From contig NZ_JAVIFU010000029.1 of assembly GCF_031157315.1 (NCBI RefSeq), positions 1 to 64,000 on the forward strand: a stretch of 64,000 nt of DNA, in the 5' to 3' direction. Numbering within the stretch: position 1 is the stretch's first letter; each line of letters starts with the position of its first letter. The notes under the pieces are model-generated. The model was not told the DNA's origin, did not search any database, and was given only the letters and a program-made list of their open reading frames with translations. This document shows, piece after piece, positions 15,954 through 24,327 of the stretch. The position numbers and the translations under genes were made by a program. This DNA is from Paenibacillus sp. LHD-38 (GTDB taxonomy: Bacteria; Bacillota; Bacilli; Paenibacillales; Paenibacillaceae).

Positions 15954-16838
15954 TCATGCTTCGCCTCCGAATCCAATCAATTTTGGCTGCCGCAGCAGTC
16001 CTGTATCGGTAAACTCCAAAGCAGTCACACGGCATGGGAAGGGGACGCTGAGCCAAACGACATCTGACTTCTTCATGCCTGTCGACAACTCAGGGAAAGG
16101 ACAATTCCCGCGATGGGTTCGCATGAATTGTTCAAGAACTTGTTTCGATGCGTTATCCAAACCAGAAACATGACCAATGTATCTATCCTCATAACGCAGC
16201 ACAAGACTGGAAACACTTTTATCTTTAAGCTTGACGCCGACAACATCTGCGACGATCCGGACTTCTTTCCGTTTTTTAAACCAATGGTTATGTTTTTTGC
16301 CTTCGACATAAGGACTGTCTAAATGCTTAGAGATGATTCCTTCCCACTCACGATCATTAACCCAGTTCCAAAGAGCAGGTCCGTCATAAAACAGATCACT
16401 CACAAACAGACGGGGCTCCTTATTCGGGAACTTGGCAGCAAGCCTCGCATACCGCTCCTTGAAGGGGAGAGACCGGATATCCTCTCCGTCATCATATAAT
16501 AAGTCGAACATGACGTAGATGAGGGATTCGTCATATTTTCTTTTTCGAACGCCTAGCCGAACGCGTTGGAAGTTGGGTCTGGTACCATCGAAATACGCGA
16601 TTTCTCCATCCAGAACGGATGCCCCGATATTTAAAGGCTTCAATAGGTCGACGATTTCAGGAAAGGTTCCATTTCGAGGCTCCATTCGTTTAGAAAAGAG
16701 TTCGACACCGTTTCTCCCATCAAGCCGTACAGGCGTACGCACACCATCCCATTTAATTTGATACCCCCAATCCGGTCCGATCGGAATGTCAGGCGAGGTA
16801 ACAGGAGCCATTGGAACGGAAGGCAGCAGCAGGCTCAT
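15954..16838 (-). CDS. ligD: ATP-dependent DNA ligase, LigD ligase-domain type
   Basis: This 294-aa protein joins DNA ends in bacterial non-homologous end joining. The adenylation motif is KWDGVR (Lys29). Further ligase motifs are DGEIAYFDG, FDLLYDDG and WEGIISKH, and an OB-fold follows. It has only the ligase part: the polymerase/primase and 3'-phosphoesterase domains of full LigD proteins are absent and no separate polymerase gene lies in the window. Its ATG overlaps the Ku stop (ATGA), so the two are translationally coupled. A fragment of a second copy lies at 9652-9763. Confidence 0.9.
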   Translation of the reverse strand: MSLLLPSVPMAPVTSPDIPIGPDWGYQIKWDGVRTPVRLDGRNGVELFSKRMEPRNGTFPEIVDLLKPLNIGASVLDGEIAYFDGTRPNFQRVRLGVRKRKYDESLIYVMFDLLYDDGEDIRSLPFKERYARLAAKFPNKEPRLFVSDLFYDGPALWNWVNDREWEGIISKHLDSPYVEGKKHNHWFKKRKEVRIVADVVGVKLKDKSVSSLVLRYEDRYIGHVSGLDNASKQVLEQFMRTHRGNCPFPELSTGMKKSDVVWLSVPFPCRVTALEFTDTGLLRQPKLIGFGGEA

Positions 16839-17677
16839 GAGACATGATCCTTGGCTTTTTTAGTCGTGCGTTTTCTTTTCGGAGCAGATGCCGGTGAAGG
16901 CATTTTTGTTGCATCCAAGCTTGCTTGTAAGGTAGCTAAGAGATCTATGATGTTAGAACGTCCTTCTGCAGCAGGTGAGGATACGATATCGATACTTTCC
17001 TCGGCCATCTTTTGCTCAATTAATTCAGTTAATGCCAATCGGTAGTCATCTGTATATTTTTCCGGATCAAACTTTTCGCTGAGCTGCTCAACGAGAGCTT
17101 TGGCCATCGATAATTCTTTCTCGTTTACTATGGTAACGGGAGGTAGATTAGGCACCTGGGATAACGAGCGGATTTCGTCCGGAAAATACATCGTTTCTAA
17201 ACAAAGACAATTTTCAACCACTCGGATGGCAGCTAAGCTGCTTTTGCTTCGGATGGATATTTTGGCAATACCGATCTTACCCGTTTGTTTAATTGCCTCA
17301 AGCAGCAGATTATAGGCGCCGGCTCCTGCCATATCAGGGGATAAGTAATAGGCTTTTTGAAAGTACAGCGGATCAATATCCTGTAAATCAACGAAATCTA
17401 ATATTTTAATCGTTTTAGCGGATTCGTCTTTAATGCTTTCCAGCTCTTCTTCTTTAACGATGACGAACTTGTCTTTCTCATACTCAAAACCTTTCACGAT
17501 TTCATCTGGACCGATTTCCTTTTCGCAGTGACGGCAAGTTTTTGCGTAGTTAATCGGCATACCGCATTCCTTATGCAGGCTTCGAAAATGAATGTCCTTG
17601 TCTTCCGTGGCGGTATACATTTTTACCGGCACATGAACTAATCCGAAACTGATCGCGCCTTTCCAGACTGTATGCAT
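16835..17677 (-). CDS. ku: Ku homodimeric DNA-end-binding protein
   Basis: This 280-aa protein starts with the family-typical MHTVWKGAISFGLVHVPVKM. It contains the CxxC pair region (KTCRHCEKEIGPDEIVKGFEYEKD) and the core (IDPLYFQKAYYLSPD). Bacterial Ku forms a ring on broken DNA ends and recruits the ligase encoded next to it. The C-terminus is Lys/Arg-rich (KRKRTTKKAK). I start at 17677; an in-frame ATG at 17752 adds 25 residues not typical of Ku. The decayed copy at 9764-10382 is nearly identical over most of the gene. Confidence 0.93.
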   Translation of the reverse strand: MHTVWKGAISFGLVHVPVKMYTATEDKDIHFRSLHKECGMPINYAKTCRHCEKEIGPDEIVKGFEYEKDKFVIVKEEELESIKDESAKTIKILDFVDLQDIDPLYFQKAYYLSPDMAGAGAYNLLLEAIKQTGKIGIAKISIRSKSSLAAIRVVENCLCLETMYFPDEIRSLSQVPNLPPVTIVNEKELSMAKALVEQLSEKFDPEKYTDDYRLALTELIEQKMAEESIDIVSSPAAEGRSNIIDLLATLQASLDATKMPSPASAPKRKRTTKKAKDHVS

Positions 17678-17777
17678 GTATATCACATCCATTTTTTCTT
17701 TTAGGGTGCTCCTGTCATGGAAAAGTATACGGCAATCCAATGAATTCATCACGGTGCGCTTCGCGGATAAAAGAAAA

Positions 17778-17816
17778 AGTTCCCCTGCGGCTCTATTGAA
17801 AGAGGGGAGGGGAACT
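17778..17816 (-). terminator. Hairpin between the RNase J and Ku genes
   Basis: AGTTCCCCT (17778-17786) and AGGGGAACT (17808-17816) are perfect complements. On the minus strand a short T/C-rich run follows. It separates the RNase J gene from Ku. A diverged copy is kept in the collapsed locus near 10383. Confidence 0.7.
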
Positions 17817-17826
17817 GCGATGTCAG

Positions 17827-19515
17827 CTACACTTCAATAATAATAGGCAGGATCATTGGTCTTCTCTTTGTTTTGGCATATAAGTACTTACTGATTGATT
17901 CCTTGACTCTATGCTTAAGGATAGACCATTTCCCGTCATTTCCATTTTCCTGAAGGTCTCCGATCGTCTTAACGACTAATTGGCCGACTTCACTCAAAAG
18001 GGCTTCGGATTCTCTAACATAAACAAAACCGCGGCTAATGATATCGGGACCCGATAAAATACTTCCTTCCGTTCGGCTAAGCGTAATCACGACGACAAGA
18101 ATGCCATCCTCTGCGAGATGCTTGCGATCACGTAAAACGATGTTTCCGATGTCACCGATCCCGAGTCCATCGACAAGCGTATTTCCAGCAGTAACCTTGC
18201 GTAACTGCTGAACGTTTCCGCCTTTAATATCAAGGACTTCACCGTTATTTAAAATGTAGATATTGTTGTATTCGACTCCTACGGATTCTGCGAGCAGCCG
18301 GTGCTGATACAGCATTCGGTATTCCCCATGAATGGGGACAAAGAATTTTGGTTTCATTAGGGTAAGCATAAGCTTAAGCTCTTCCTGGCTGCCATGACCG
18401 GAAACATGCATGCCTGATGCGGAACCTGACCCATGAATGACGTTTGCGCCAAGTTGGTAGAGATGATCCAGCATGCTCGCTACGTTTCTTTCATTGCCCG
18501 GGATGGGGGATGACGCCAAAATGACCGTATCTCCGGGTAAGATTTCGGTATGCGGATAAGTGGAGCTGGCAAGGCGGGAAAGTGCTGCCAATGGCTCTCC
18601 CTGGCTTCCCGTACACAAAACAGCGACTTGTTCTCTCGGAAGCGCATTGGCTTCCTTTGCCTCAATCAGCATACCATCGGGTATGTGGATATACCCTAAC
18701 TCAAGCGCAATAGCCACTACATTGACCATGCTTCTACCGAGCAGCAACAGCTTGCGGTTTGTGATGATTGCGGCATCAACCACTTGCTGCAGACGATTAA
18801 CATTGGATGCGAACGTTGACAAGAAAATTTTGTTTTGAGCCTTCTGGAAGGTCTCTTCGATACGTTCTCCGACCAATTTCTCCGAGGGAGTAAATCCAGG
18901 GCGTTCGGCGTTCGTACTCTCGGATAATAGTGCGAGAACCCCTTTTTCGCCAATGTTCGCCATCCTGTGAATATCGGGAAATTGTTTATTGGAAGGTGAG
19001 AGATCAAATTTGAAATCGCCGGTATGAACGACAGTACCCTCTGGCGTATCAATTACAATACCAAGACAATCAGGTATGCTGTGGTTCGTTCGGAAGAAAG
19101 AAAGTTTCATGATTCCTAACTCGATCGAGGAGTCAGATTTAATTTCATGCAGGGTTGTTTCTTTGAGACGATGCTCTTTCAGTTTTCCTTTAATTAAACC
19201 AAGTGTTAGACGTGAACCATATAGGGGTATGTTCAGCTGCTTTAAAATATAGGGTATACCGCCGATGTGATCCTCATGGCCATGGGTAACCACTAAAGCG
19301 CGTACTTTATCTTTATTGTCTAACAGATAGGAGATATCGGGGACAATAAGATCTATGCCTAGAAGGCTTTCATCAGGAAATTTCGAACCGCAATCAATGA
19401 CGACAATATCGTCGGCATACTGAATAACATACATATTTTTGCCGATTTCGTATACGCCGCCTAGGGCGAAGATCGAAAGTGTAGCCGTATCCGTTTCTAT
19501 GCTATTCATATTCAC
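17827..19515 (-). CDS. rnj: Ribonuclease J (beta-CASP metallo-beta-lactamase)
   Basis: This protein of about 562 aa degrades and processes RNA as a 5' exonuclease and endonuclease. The metal-binding motif HGHEDHIGG lies near residue 75. Later motifs are HTGDFKFD, SESTNAERPG and the beta-CASP HVSGHGSQEE with PIHGEYRML. I chose the GTG at 19515, 8 bases after GGAGG; the ATG at 19509 is too far and the ATG at 19542 precedes the ribosome site. It probably represents an accessory RNase J paralog beside the housekeeping enzymes, because it sits in an accessory repair locus. Confidence 0.92.
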   Translation of the reverse strand: MNMNSIETDTATLSIFALGGVYEIGKNMYVIQYADDIVVIDCGSKFPDESLLGIDLIVPDISYLLDNKDKVRALVVTHGHEDHIGGIPYILKQLNIPLYGSRLTLGLIKGKLKEHRLKETTLHEIKSDSSIELGIMKLSFFRTNHSIPDCLGIVIDTPEGTVVHTGDFKFDLSPSNKQFPDIHRMANIGEKGVLALLSESTNAERPGFTPSEKLVGERIEETFQKAQNKIFLSTFASNVNRLQQVVDAAIITNRKLLLLGRSMVNVVAIALELGYIHIPDGMLIEAKEANALPREQVAVLCTGSQGEPLAALSRLASSTYPHTEILPGDTVILASSPIPGNERNVASMLDHLYQLGANVIHGSGSASGMHVSGHGSQEELKLMLTLMKPKFFVPIHGEYRMLYQHRLLAESVGVEYNNIYILNNGEVLDIKGGNVQQLRKVTAGNTLVDGLGIGDIGNIVLRDRKHLAEDGILVVVITLSRTEGSILSGPDIISRGFVYVRESEALLSEVGQLVVKTIGDLQENGNDGKWSILKHRVKESISKYLYAKTKRRPMILPIIIEV

Positions 19516-19823
19516 TGTTTGTCCCTCCGGTGCATGCATCATTACGCCTTACAAGAAAAAATCGAGCTTAAAACTCGAATTATTTTGCCATAATTGTCAG
19601 AATGATATTCATTTTTAATTAATGCGTAGTGAAAATATTTTAAAAATTTAAATGCAAACGAATGACGAGGAGGGGAATGATTGTGTATAGTAGTTTCGAT
19701 ATAGCCACTCACCACTCAAGAAGGGGCAATCGGATTGTTGAAGGGATTGCCGCAGGTTCGGTAAAGGGCTAATATGATGTTTAGGTACTATGCAGCCAAA
19801 TTTGATTTGGAGGGATGGTCAAT

Positions 19824-20831
19824 ATGAACGCATATAATGCTGCTGCTGATACTGCTAACCCGCAAGTCGGCCATAAGCTGGCCGACATTCCGGCCCATGA
19901 TCCATTCGTCGTTGCAGACGGAGCCACGCAAACCTATTATTTGTATACCGGCGGAAGCCCGAAGCTGCACGGTTTGGACCGCTACGGCGTACTGGCTTAC
20001 AAAAGCCGGGACTTGGCGGAATGGGAAGGACCCTTCGTCGTATTCACCGTCCCAGACGGTGTATGGGCGAATCCTCAGCACGGCGCTTGGGCGCCGGAAG
20101 TACATGCTTACGGCGGACGCTACTATTTGTTTGTAACGCTCCATAATAACGAAAGACCATTGGAAGGAGAGGGGCATGGCGGCTACCCTCTCCATTGGCG
20201 CGGAACCGTCATTGCTGTCTCGGACTCACTTGATGGACCGTTCGAATTAGTCAAACCGGATGCCCCGATTGTAACCGAGCATTTGATGACGCTCGACGGC
20301 ACGCTGCATATCGATGATGAAGGCAATCCTTGGATGGTGTACTGCCACGAATGGGTTCAAACGGCTGACGGTACAGTAGATGCGGTACATTTGAAGGATG
20401 ACCTCACCGGCTGTGCCTCGGAACCGATTCATTTGTTTAGCGGATCCGACGCGCCGTGGGACAATGGGGAGCAACCGAGTGCCGGAGCCGAAAAGGTATT
20501 TGTGACGGATGGATGCCAATTGTACCGGACGAGCGGTGACCGTCTGATCATGCTCTGGTCTACGTACGAAAAGGGGAATTACGTACAAACGATTGCGCGA
20601 TCCGTAACCGATAAATTGGAAGGACCTTGGGAGCAGCTCGCGCCGCTCGTTTTCGACGATAGCGGGCATGGCATGCTGTTTCAAACGTTCGAAGGAGATT
20701 GGATGCTTATTCTTCACTCTCCTTTCCGTATGCCCGAGTCCAGATGCAAGCTGTTTGAAATGACGGATACCGGCGATTCTTTCATCGTTAAATCGCCAAA
20801 ATTCGACCTTGCTGGTGATCAAAGTAAATAG
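19824..20831 (+). CDS. Glycoside hydrolase family 43-like enzyme
   Basis: This protein of about 335 aa has the five-bladed propeller pattern of GH43. The probable catalytic residues are the Asp of AHDPFVV near the N-terminus, the Asp of MTLDGTLHID and the Glu of VYCHEW. WAPEVHAYGGRYYLF is a typical blade. No signal peptide is visible, so it should act inside the cell on short arabino- or xylo-oligosaccharides. The ATG at 19824 fits the GGAGGG site; the ATG at 19815 touches it. No transporter or regulator is adjacent. The preceding 300 bp contains no recognised gene. Confidence 0.85.
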   Translation: MNAYNAAADTANPQVGHKLADIPAHDPFVVADGATQTYYLYTGGSPKLHGLDRYGVLAYKSRDLAEWEGPFVVFTVPDGVWANPQHGAWAPEVHAYGGRYYLFVTLHNNERPLEGEGHGGYPLHWRGTVIAVSDSLDGPFELVKPDAPIVTEHLMTLDGTLHIDDEGNPWMVYCHEWVQTADGTVDAVHLKDDLTGCASEPIHLFSGSDAPWDNGEQPSAGAEKVFVTDGCQLYRTSGDRLIMLWSTYEKGNYVQTIARSVTDKLEGPWEQLAPLVFDDSGHGMLFQTFEGDWMLILHSPFRMPESRCKLFEMTDTGDSFIVKSPKFDLAGDQSK

Positions 20832-20948
20832 GCTCGCGATTAATTCTTTGAAAATGTTAATCCTAAAAGCACATTTAGCTGTGTTATAATTTTGCCCAGA
20901 AGATGATTGTTGGTAGTTTACGCTAACATGATGAGCTGGGAGGTACAC

Positions 20949-21944
20949 ATGAACAGAAAAGGCAATCCGGTTAGAAGGCTTATTATCGCAGCAGCATTGG
21001 TTTTGTTTCTGCTTTGTAACGGACCGATGTCCATTGTCTCCGCGGGGGAAGCTGCGGCTGCGAGTGATGCGAAGATAAAACTTAACGGTGAAATGGTTAA
21101 GTTGAGCGATCCTGCTTTTATCCAGGATGGAAGATTGTATTTGCCAATGGCTCGAATTGCTGCATTATTCGGGGCAAACTCAAGCTGGGATAGTGTAAAT
21201 GAGGAAGTAACGATACATACGGCATTGGGCGATACCATCGTGCTGGGTAACGGAGTACCCACCGTTTATTTCAACAATGGACGATACCTGATGGATACGG
21301 CTCCGATCTTGAAGGGCGGTAGGTTTTACGTTCCTCTGCGCCAGTTGTCGGAATTACTGCACGCAAATGTGCAATGGAATAAAGATTCAGATGTTATCGA
21401 ACTAACAGCGGTGCAGCCAGCCGTAATATCGGAAGAGTACGGATTGGATGAAATCAGCATGGAATTTGGCAGCAGCAAGCCTGAGCTGTTGAAGCGGAAC
21501 GGTTTGGATAGCAAGGTGACAATTAAACCGGGAACGAAGCTTAAGGTAGTTATTCCTTCTATCTTCGATAAGGCGGCAAAACCGTTCACGGAATCGGATC
21601 TTATGCTGCTTGCCAAGATTACGATGGTTGAAGCCGGCTATGAATCCTATGAGGGGCAGCTAGCCTTAGCCAATGTGATATTAAACAGAGTGAAGGATGC
21701 AAACTTTCCGGATACGGTACGCGACGTCATTTATTCAGGGAAACAGTTCCCTCCAGCCCATAATGGTCTGTTGGATAAGAGCAAACCTAACGCAAGCGTG
21801 CTGCGCGCCGCCAAGGATGCTTTGAATGGGAAAAACAACGTCGGGAATGCGGTTTATTTCTACAATCCCAATGTTTCCAAAGGATCGTTTTGGTCCAGCC
21901 TGGATGTCATTGCGACGATCGGCCATCATAGTTTTGCGAAATAG
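20949..21944 (+). CDS. Secreted cell-wall hydrolase, SleB/CwlJ type with copper-amine-oxidase-N domain
   Basis: This 331-aa protein has a signal peptide (RRLIIAAALVLFLLCNG), then a domain of the copper amine oxidase N-terminal type (KIKLNGEMVKLSDPAFIQDG and the paired RLYLPMARIAALFGA and RFYVPLRQLSELLHA). It ends with a SleB-like hydrolase domain: LLAKITMVEAGYESYEGQLA carries the catalytic Glu, followed by NVILNRV and AVYFYNP. It should cut peptidoglycan, probably spore cortex or cell wall. The ATG at 20949 follows GGGAGG. A terminator follows closely. Confidence 0.88.
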   Translation: MNRKGNPVRRLIIAAALVLFLLCNGPMSIVSAGEAAAASDAKIKLNGEMVKLSDPAFIQDGRLYLPMARIAALFGANSSWDSVNEEVTIHTALGDTIVLGNGVPTVYFNNGRYLMDTAPILKGGRFYVPLRQLSELLHANVQWNKDSDVIELTAVQPAVISEEYGLDEISMEFGSSKPELLKRNGLDSKVTIKPGTKLKVVIPSIFDKAAKPFTESDLMLLAKITMVEAGYESYEGQLALANVILNRVKDANFPDTVRDVIYSGKQFPPAHNGLLDKSKPNASVLRAAKDALNGKNNVGNAVYFYNPNVSKGSFWSSLDVIATIGHHSFAK

Positions 21945-21950
21945 GTAAGT

Positions 21951-21987
21951 CCGTTATGGCCATAAGGCCATAGCGGGCTTTTTTTTG
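21951..21987 (+). terminator. Terminator of the SleB-type gene
   Basis: CCGTTATGGCC pairs with GGCCATAGCGG around ATAA, followed by a run of eight T. Confidence 0.9.
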
Positions 21988-22010
21988 ACCGCAGAATGAA
22001 ATACAAAATG

Positions 22011-22038
22011 GGCCACGTCATAGAACGTGGCCTTTTTT
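22011..22038. terminator. Second hairpin between convergent genes
   Basis: GGCCACGT (22011-22018) and ACGTGGCC (22025-22032) form a perfect stem followed by TTTTTT on the plus strand. It may also stop leftward transcripts of the DUF2935 gene. Confidence 0.75.
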
Positions 22039-22067
22039 CATTTAACAGCCCGGCTAGAGCTGGATCA

Positions 22068-22925
22068 TCAACCGGTTTTACCCGTAAGGCTCCCTTCGAA
22101 CATATCAATGATGACCAGGAAATGTTCGGCTTCCCTAAACACATGATCCGCCAGTAACGGATGAATGATGCTCTTAATTCGACAGGCTTCAATTAAGTCT
22201 CGCGCGGTTTTCTTGAAGTCACGAAGCGATTTAACGGAAACCTTATTTTGATCAAGAAATTGGTCAAGGAGAGGGACGGTTTGTGACTGAGGACGCATGG
22301 AATCCAAATCTTTTGCTTGAAACAGCAGTTGGTCAAATTCTTGGCTGAAGTTATTGGCCTGCTCTACCAGCTTCCGTTCCGATGGGTCAAGCAGGTGACT
22401 AATAAATTTGGCATGGTCGGCCATGATCCGCAGGAAAAATACATTCTCGTCAATGATTGCGTCAGGCAGCGGCTCCAATCTTCCTTGATTTAATTCCGAT
22501 AACCGATTCCGGAAATAATTGGCTTCCCTGCTCACATGATCAACTAATAACGGAAAGTTATTTGCGCCTGGAAGCTGGCATGTCAGTATTAAACCAAGAA
22601 CCTTTCTCTTGAAAACCCAAATATAGGATACGGCGGTATGGACTTCTTCATTAAATCTTCTTATTACGACGGGATCGGTTCCCATTGTAAAAGCATTGGC
22701 TTTATTCTCTATCGCTTCAAAAATCGCATAGAACTGGTTAGCTTCATTTATCAGCTGAGTATCTTCACACCGGAATCCCAACTTTAAAAATAAGGAATGC
22801 TCCTTCATAATCCGCGACCAAAATCTTACTTCTTCTAAAGATCGTGCTACAAACGGATCTGACAATAGCAACATCTCCTTTGAGTGATCATACTTCAAAT
22901 AATGTATGAAAGGAGACTTTTCCAT
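22068..22925 (-). CDS. DUF2935-family helical metal-binding-like protein
   Basis: This 285-aa cytosolic protein is almost all helix, with two similar halves. Each half has E-x3-FWSRIMKEH-like and ADHVFREAEHF-like segments, where regularly spaced His and Glu could hold a di-metal centre as in ferritin-like bundles. The pattern fits DUF2935, found mainly in Bacilli and Clostridia, with no established function. The ATG has an AAGGAG site. It stands alone between a convergent SleB-type gene and the YjcZ gene. Confidence 0.75.
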   Translation of the reverse strand: MEKSPFIHYLKYDHSKEMLLLSDPFVARSLEEVRFWSRIMKEHSLFLKLGFRCEDTQLINEANQFYAIFEAIENKANAFTMGTDPVVIRRFNEEVHTAVSYIWVFKRKVLGLILTCQLPGANNFPLLVDHVSREANYFRNRLSELNQGRLEPLPDAIIDENVFFLRIMADHAKFISHLLDPSERKLVEQANNFSQEFDQLLFQAKDLDSMRPQSQTVPLLDQFLDQNKVSVKSLRDFKKTARDLIEACRIKSIIHPLLADHVFREAEHFLVIIDMFEGSLTGKTG

Positions 22926-23067
22926 ATGCTTCTTCTGACAGAGTTAAAGATGTTTTATTCGTATGTAAAAGGCTGCCGAGAATGTCTCGACAACCTGCTG
23001 CTATGATTAACAATGGTTAATGCGTGTACCGAGCTGTGAGCATACGCTGCGATATTGATGTGATGGA

Positions 23068-23226
23068 TTAATAGCCTTTGCCGTATCCGCCTGCACCAAC
23101 GCCGCCGACACCATAACCGCAACCGCCTCCAAAAATACCGCAGCTGCACGCTATAATTACCAACAAGATGAACAATACAAGGATCATGCCAACACTGTTA
23201 TTAGCCCCACCAATAAAACCACTCAT
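23068..23226 (-). CDS. YjcZ-family sporulation mini-protein
   Basis: This 52-aa protein starts MSGFIGGANNSVGMILVLFI, continues as one hydrophobic membrane segment (LLVIIACSCG) and ends with a Gly/Tyr-rich tail (YGVGGVGAGGYGKGY). That is the layout of the small YjcZ family found in spore formers. An excellent GGGAGGTG site precedes the ATG. It probably sits in a spore or forespore membrane. It is too short for standard gene calling. Confidence 0.85.
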   Translation of the reverse strand: MSGFIGGANNSVGMILVLFILLVIIACSCGIFGGGCGYGVGGVGAGGYGKGY

Positions 23227-23446
23227 TACCATTCACCTCCCAAAGTTCTGAGTACCCTGTAGATTATGTAAGGGCAGTGCTTTGTGTTTGGACGTTTGTT
23301 CCGTAATGATAGCAGCCTAGTCATCCTTTTAATGAGTTTCCTTGCTTCCCGATGGAGTCTGCCGCAGACATGTTAGGTTGTGGTCTTTATTAGAATAAAT
23401 GAACATCTCCATAAAAAAACCGAATAGCATTTGCGCTTCCCATGAA

Positions 23447-23475
23447 TTGACTCTAAAGCTGTCGTGTTATATTAT
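23447..23475 (+). promoter_or_regulatory. SigA-type promoter
   Basis: TTGACT (23447-23452) and TATTAT (23470-23475) are separated by 17 bp. The promoter points at the 45-aa ORF 100 bp downstream. The rest of the 349-bp gap after the YjcZ gene holds nothing else recognised. Confidence 0.65.
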
Positions 23476-23575
23476 GTGACATATAAACAATTCCGCTAGA
23501 TAACAACTAGATTTAAGTGTCATATATTTTGACGCAGCGTATAGTTTAAACAACATTTGATGAGGAGTGGTTTAG

Positions 23576-23713
23576 ATGAGATTGTTATTCATTATTGCAG
23601 GAATGCTGACTGTGACTAATTATAATAAGGTAGAAGATGATTGTGTAAGCAAGCTAAACGAGGCATTTGTAGGGAACGAACAGTACTGGAAGTCCACTAA
23701 ACCTTCCGTATAA
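23576..23713 (+). CDS. Possible 45-aa small protein
   Basis: The frame MRLLFIIAGMLTVTNYNKVE and onward encodes 45 aa with a hydrophobic N-terminus and an acidic-to-mixed tail ending STKPSV. GGAG lies 8 bases before the ATG, a good SigA promoter lies 100 bp upstream and a clear terminator lies 86 bp downstream. This makes a complete small transcription unit. The family is unknown. Alternatively the transcript is a small RNA. Confidence 0.5.
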   Translation: MRLLFIIAGMLTVTNYNKVEDDCVSKLNEAFVGNEQYWKSTKPSV

Positions 23714-23798
23714 TCTATTTGTTTCTGAACGCTGCTAGAGTTATAAGTCAATAACCAAAATTTAATGGAAGTCCAAAGCCGAAGGTTCGGGAATGAGA

Positions 23799-23833
23799 AA
23801 AAGGTGTTTCCTACACAAGGGAACACTTTTTTT
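23799..23833 (+). terminator. Terminator of the small-ORF transcript
   Basis: AAAAGGTGTTTCC pairs with GGGAACACTTTT across TACACAA, followed by TTTT. It closes the unit that starts at the promoter 23447. Confidence 0.8.
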
Positions 23834-23836
23834 TGT

Positions 23837-23935
23837 TATATAAGAATTTATAAGTTTTCACTTATAAATGTGCTTATATATCTCCGCGAAACGATAGCTT
23901 TTGCCACTGAGGACGGCGACAGCCGTTTACGCTTG
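23837..23935 (+). repeat. 99-bp structured repeat, copy A
   Basis: This copy matches 34152-34250 (inverted) at 96 of 99 positions and 50191-50287 more distantly. Its first half folds as nested stems: TATATAAG and CTTATATA outside, ATTTATAAG and CTTATAAAT inside, loop TTTTCA. Its second half has ACGGCgacaGCCGT. The remaining gap to 24166 contains nothing recognised. Confidence 0.85.
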
Positions 23936-24166
23936 TTCAAATAAAAGTTCCGCGAATTTTTGCACGGGAATGATAATGAGCAGCTTTTCTCTAGAAGATC
24001 GGTCATTAAATGTGTGAAGTAAATTAACACGCCGAAAAATTAAACGCTATGACTTCGTATTCACTGGATAGAATATACAATTCTAGACGTATTAACGGAT
24101 CGAAAATGGACAAAAAACGAACAATTGTGAATATAAAAACGTTTTCATACGCTATTTTGTTACAAA

Positions 24167-24220
24167 TGTTAAATTACCTCACAAAAAACCATTGAGATAT
24201 TCAGCAAAATGCGGTAAATT
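24167..24220 (+). promoter_or_regulatory. TnrA/GlnR-type box and promoter of the nitrate operon
   Basis: TGTTAAATTACCTCACA (24167-24183) matches the TnrA/GlnR consensus at every defined position but one. Downstream lie a -35-like TTGAGA (24192-24197) and a -10-like TAAATT (24215-24220), 17 bp apart. The box would be centred near -50, which is the position used for TnrA activation in Bacillus. It implies induction of the operon under nitrogen limitation. Confidence 0.65.
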
Positions 24221-24327
24221 AGTGTTAAGTAATTTTATGTGAGTATACATGACGCGAAATTGATAGCTTATCTTAACGATTGATGATCAGATTTATGAAT
24301 GCTTAACTATTTAGGAGTGTGAATGGG

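Noticed and set aside
23881-23943. Coding role for the repeat (LRETIAFATEDGDSRLRLFK frame)
   Set aside because: The third copy has a 2-base deletion that breaks this frame while the hairpin sequence is kept, so structure rather than protein seems conserved.
24239-24255. Possible FNR site (TGTGAgtatacATGAC) upstream of nasD
   Set aside because: The right half does not match TCACA, and the TnrA/GlnR box upstream gives a better explanation.
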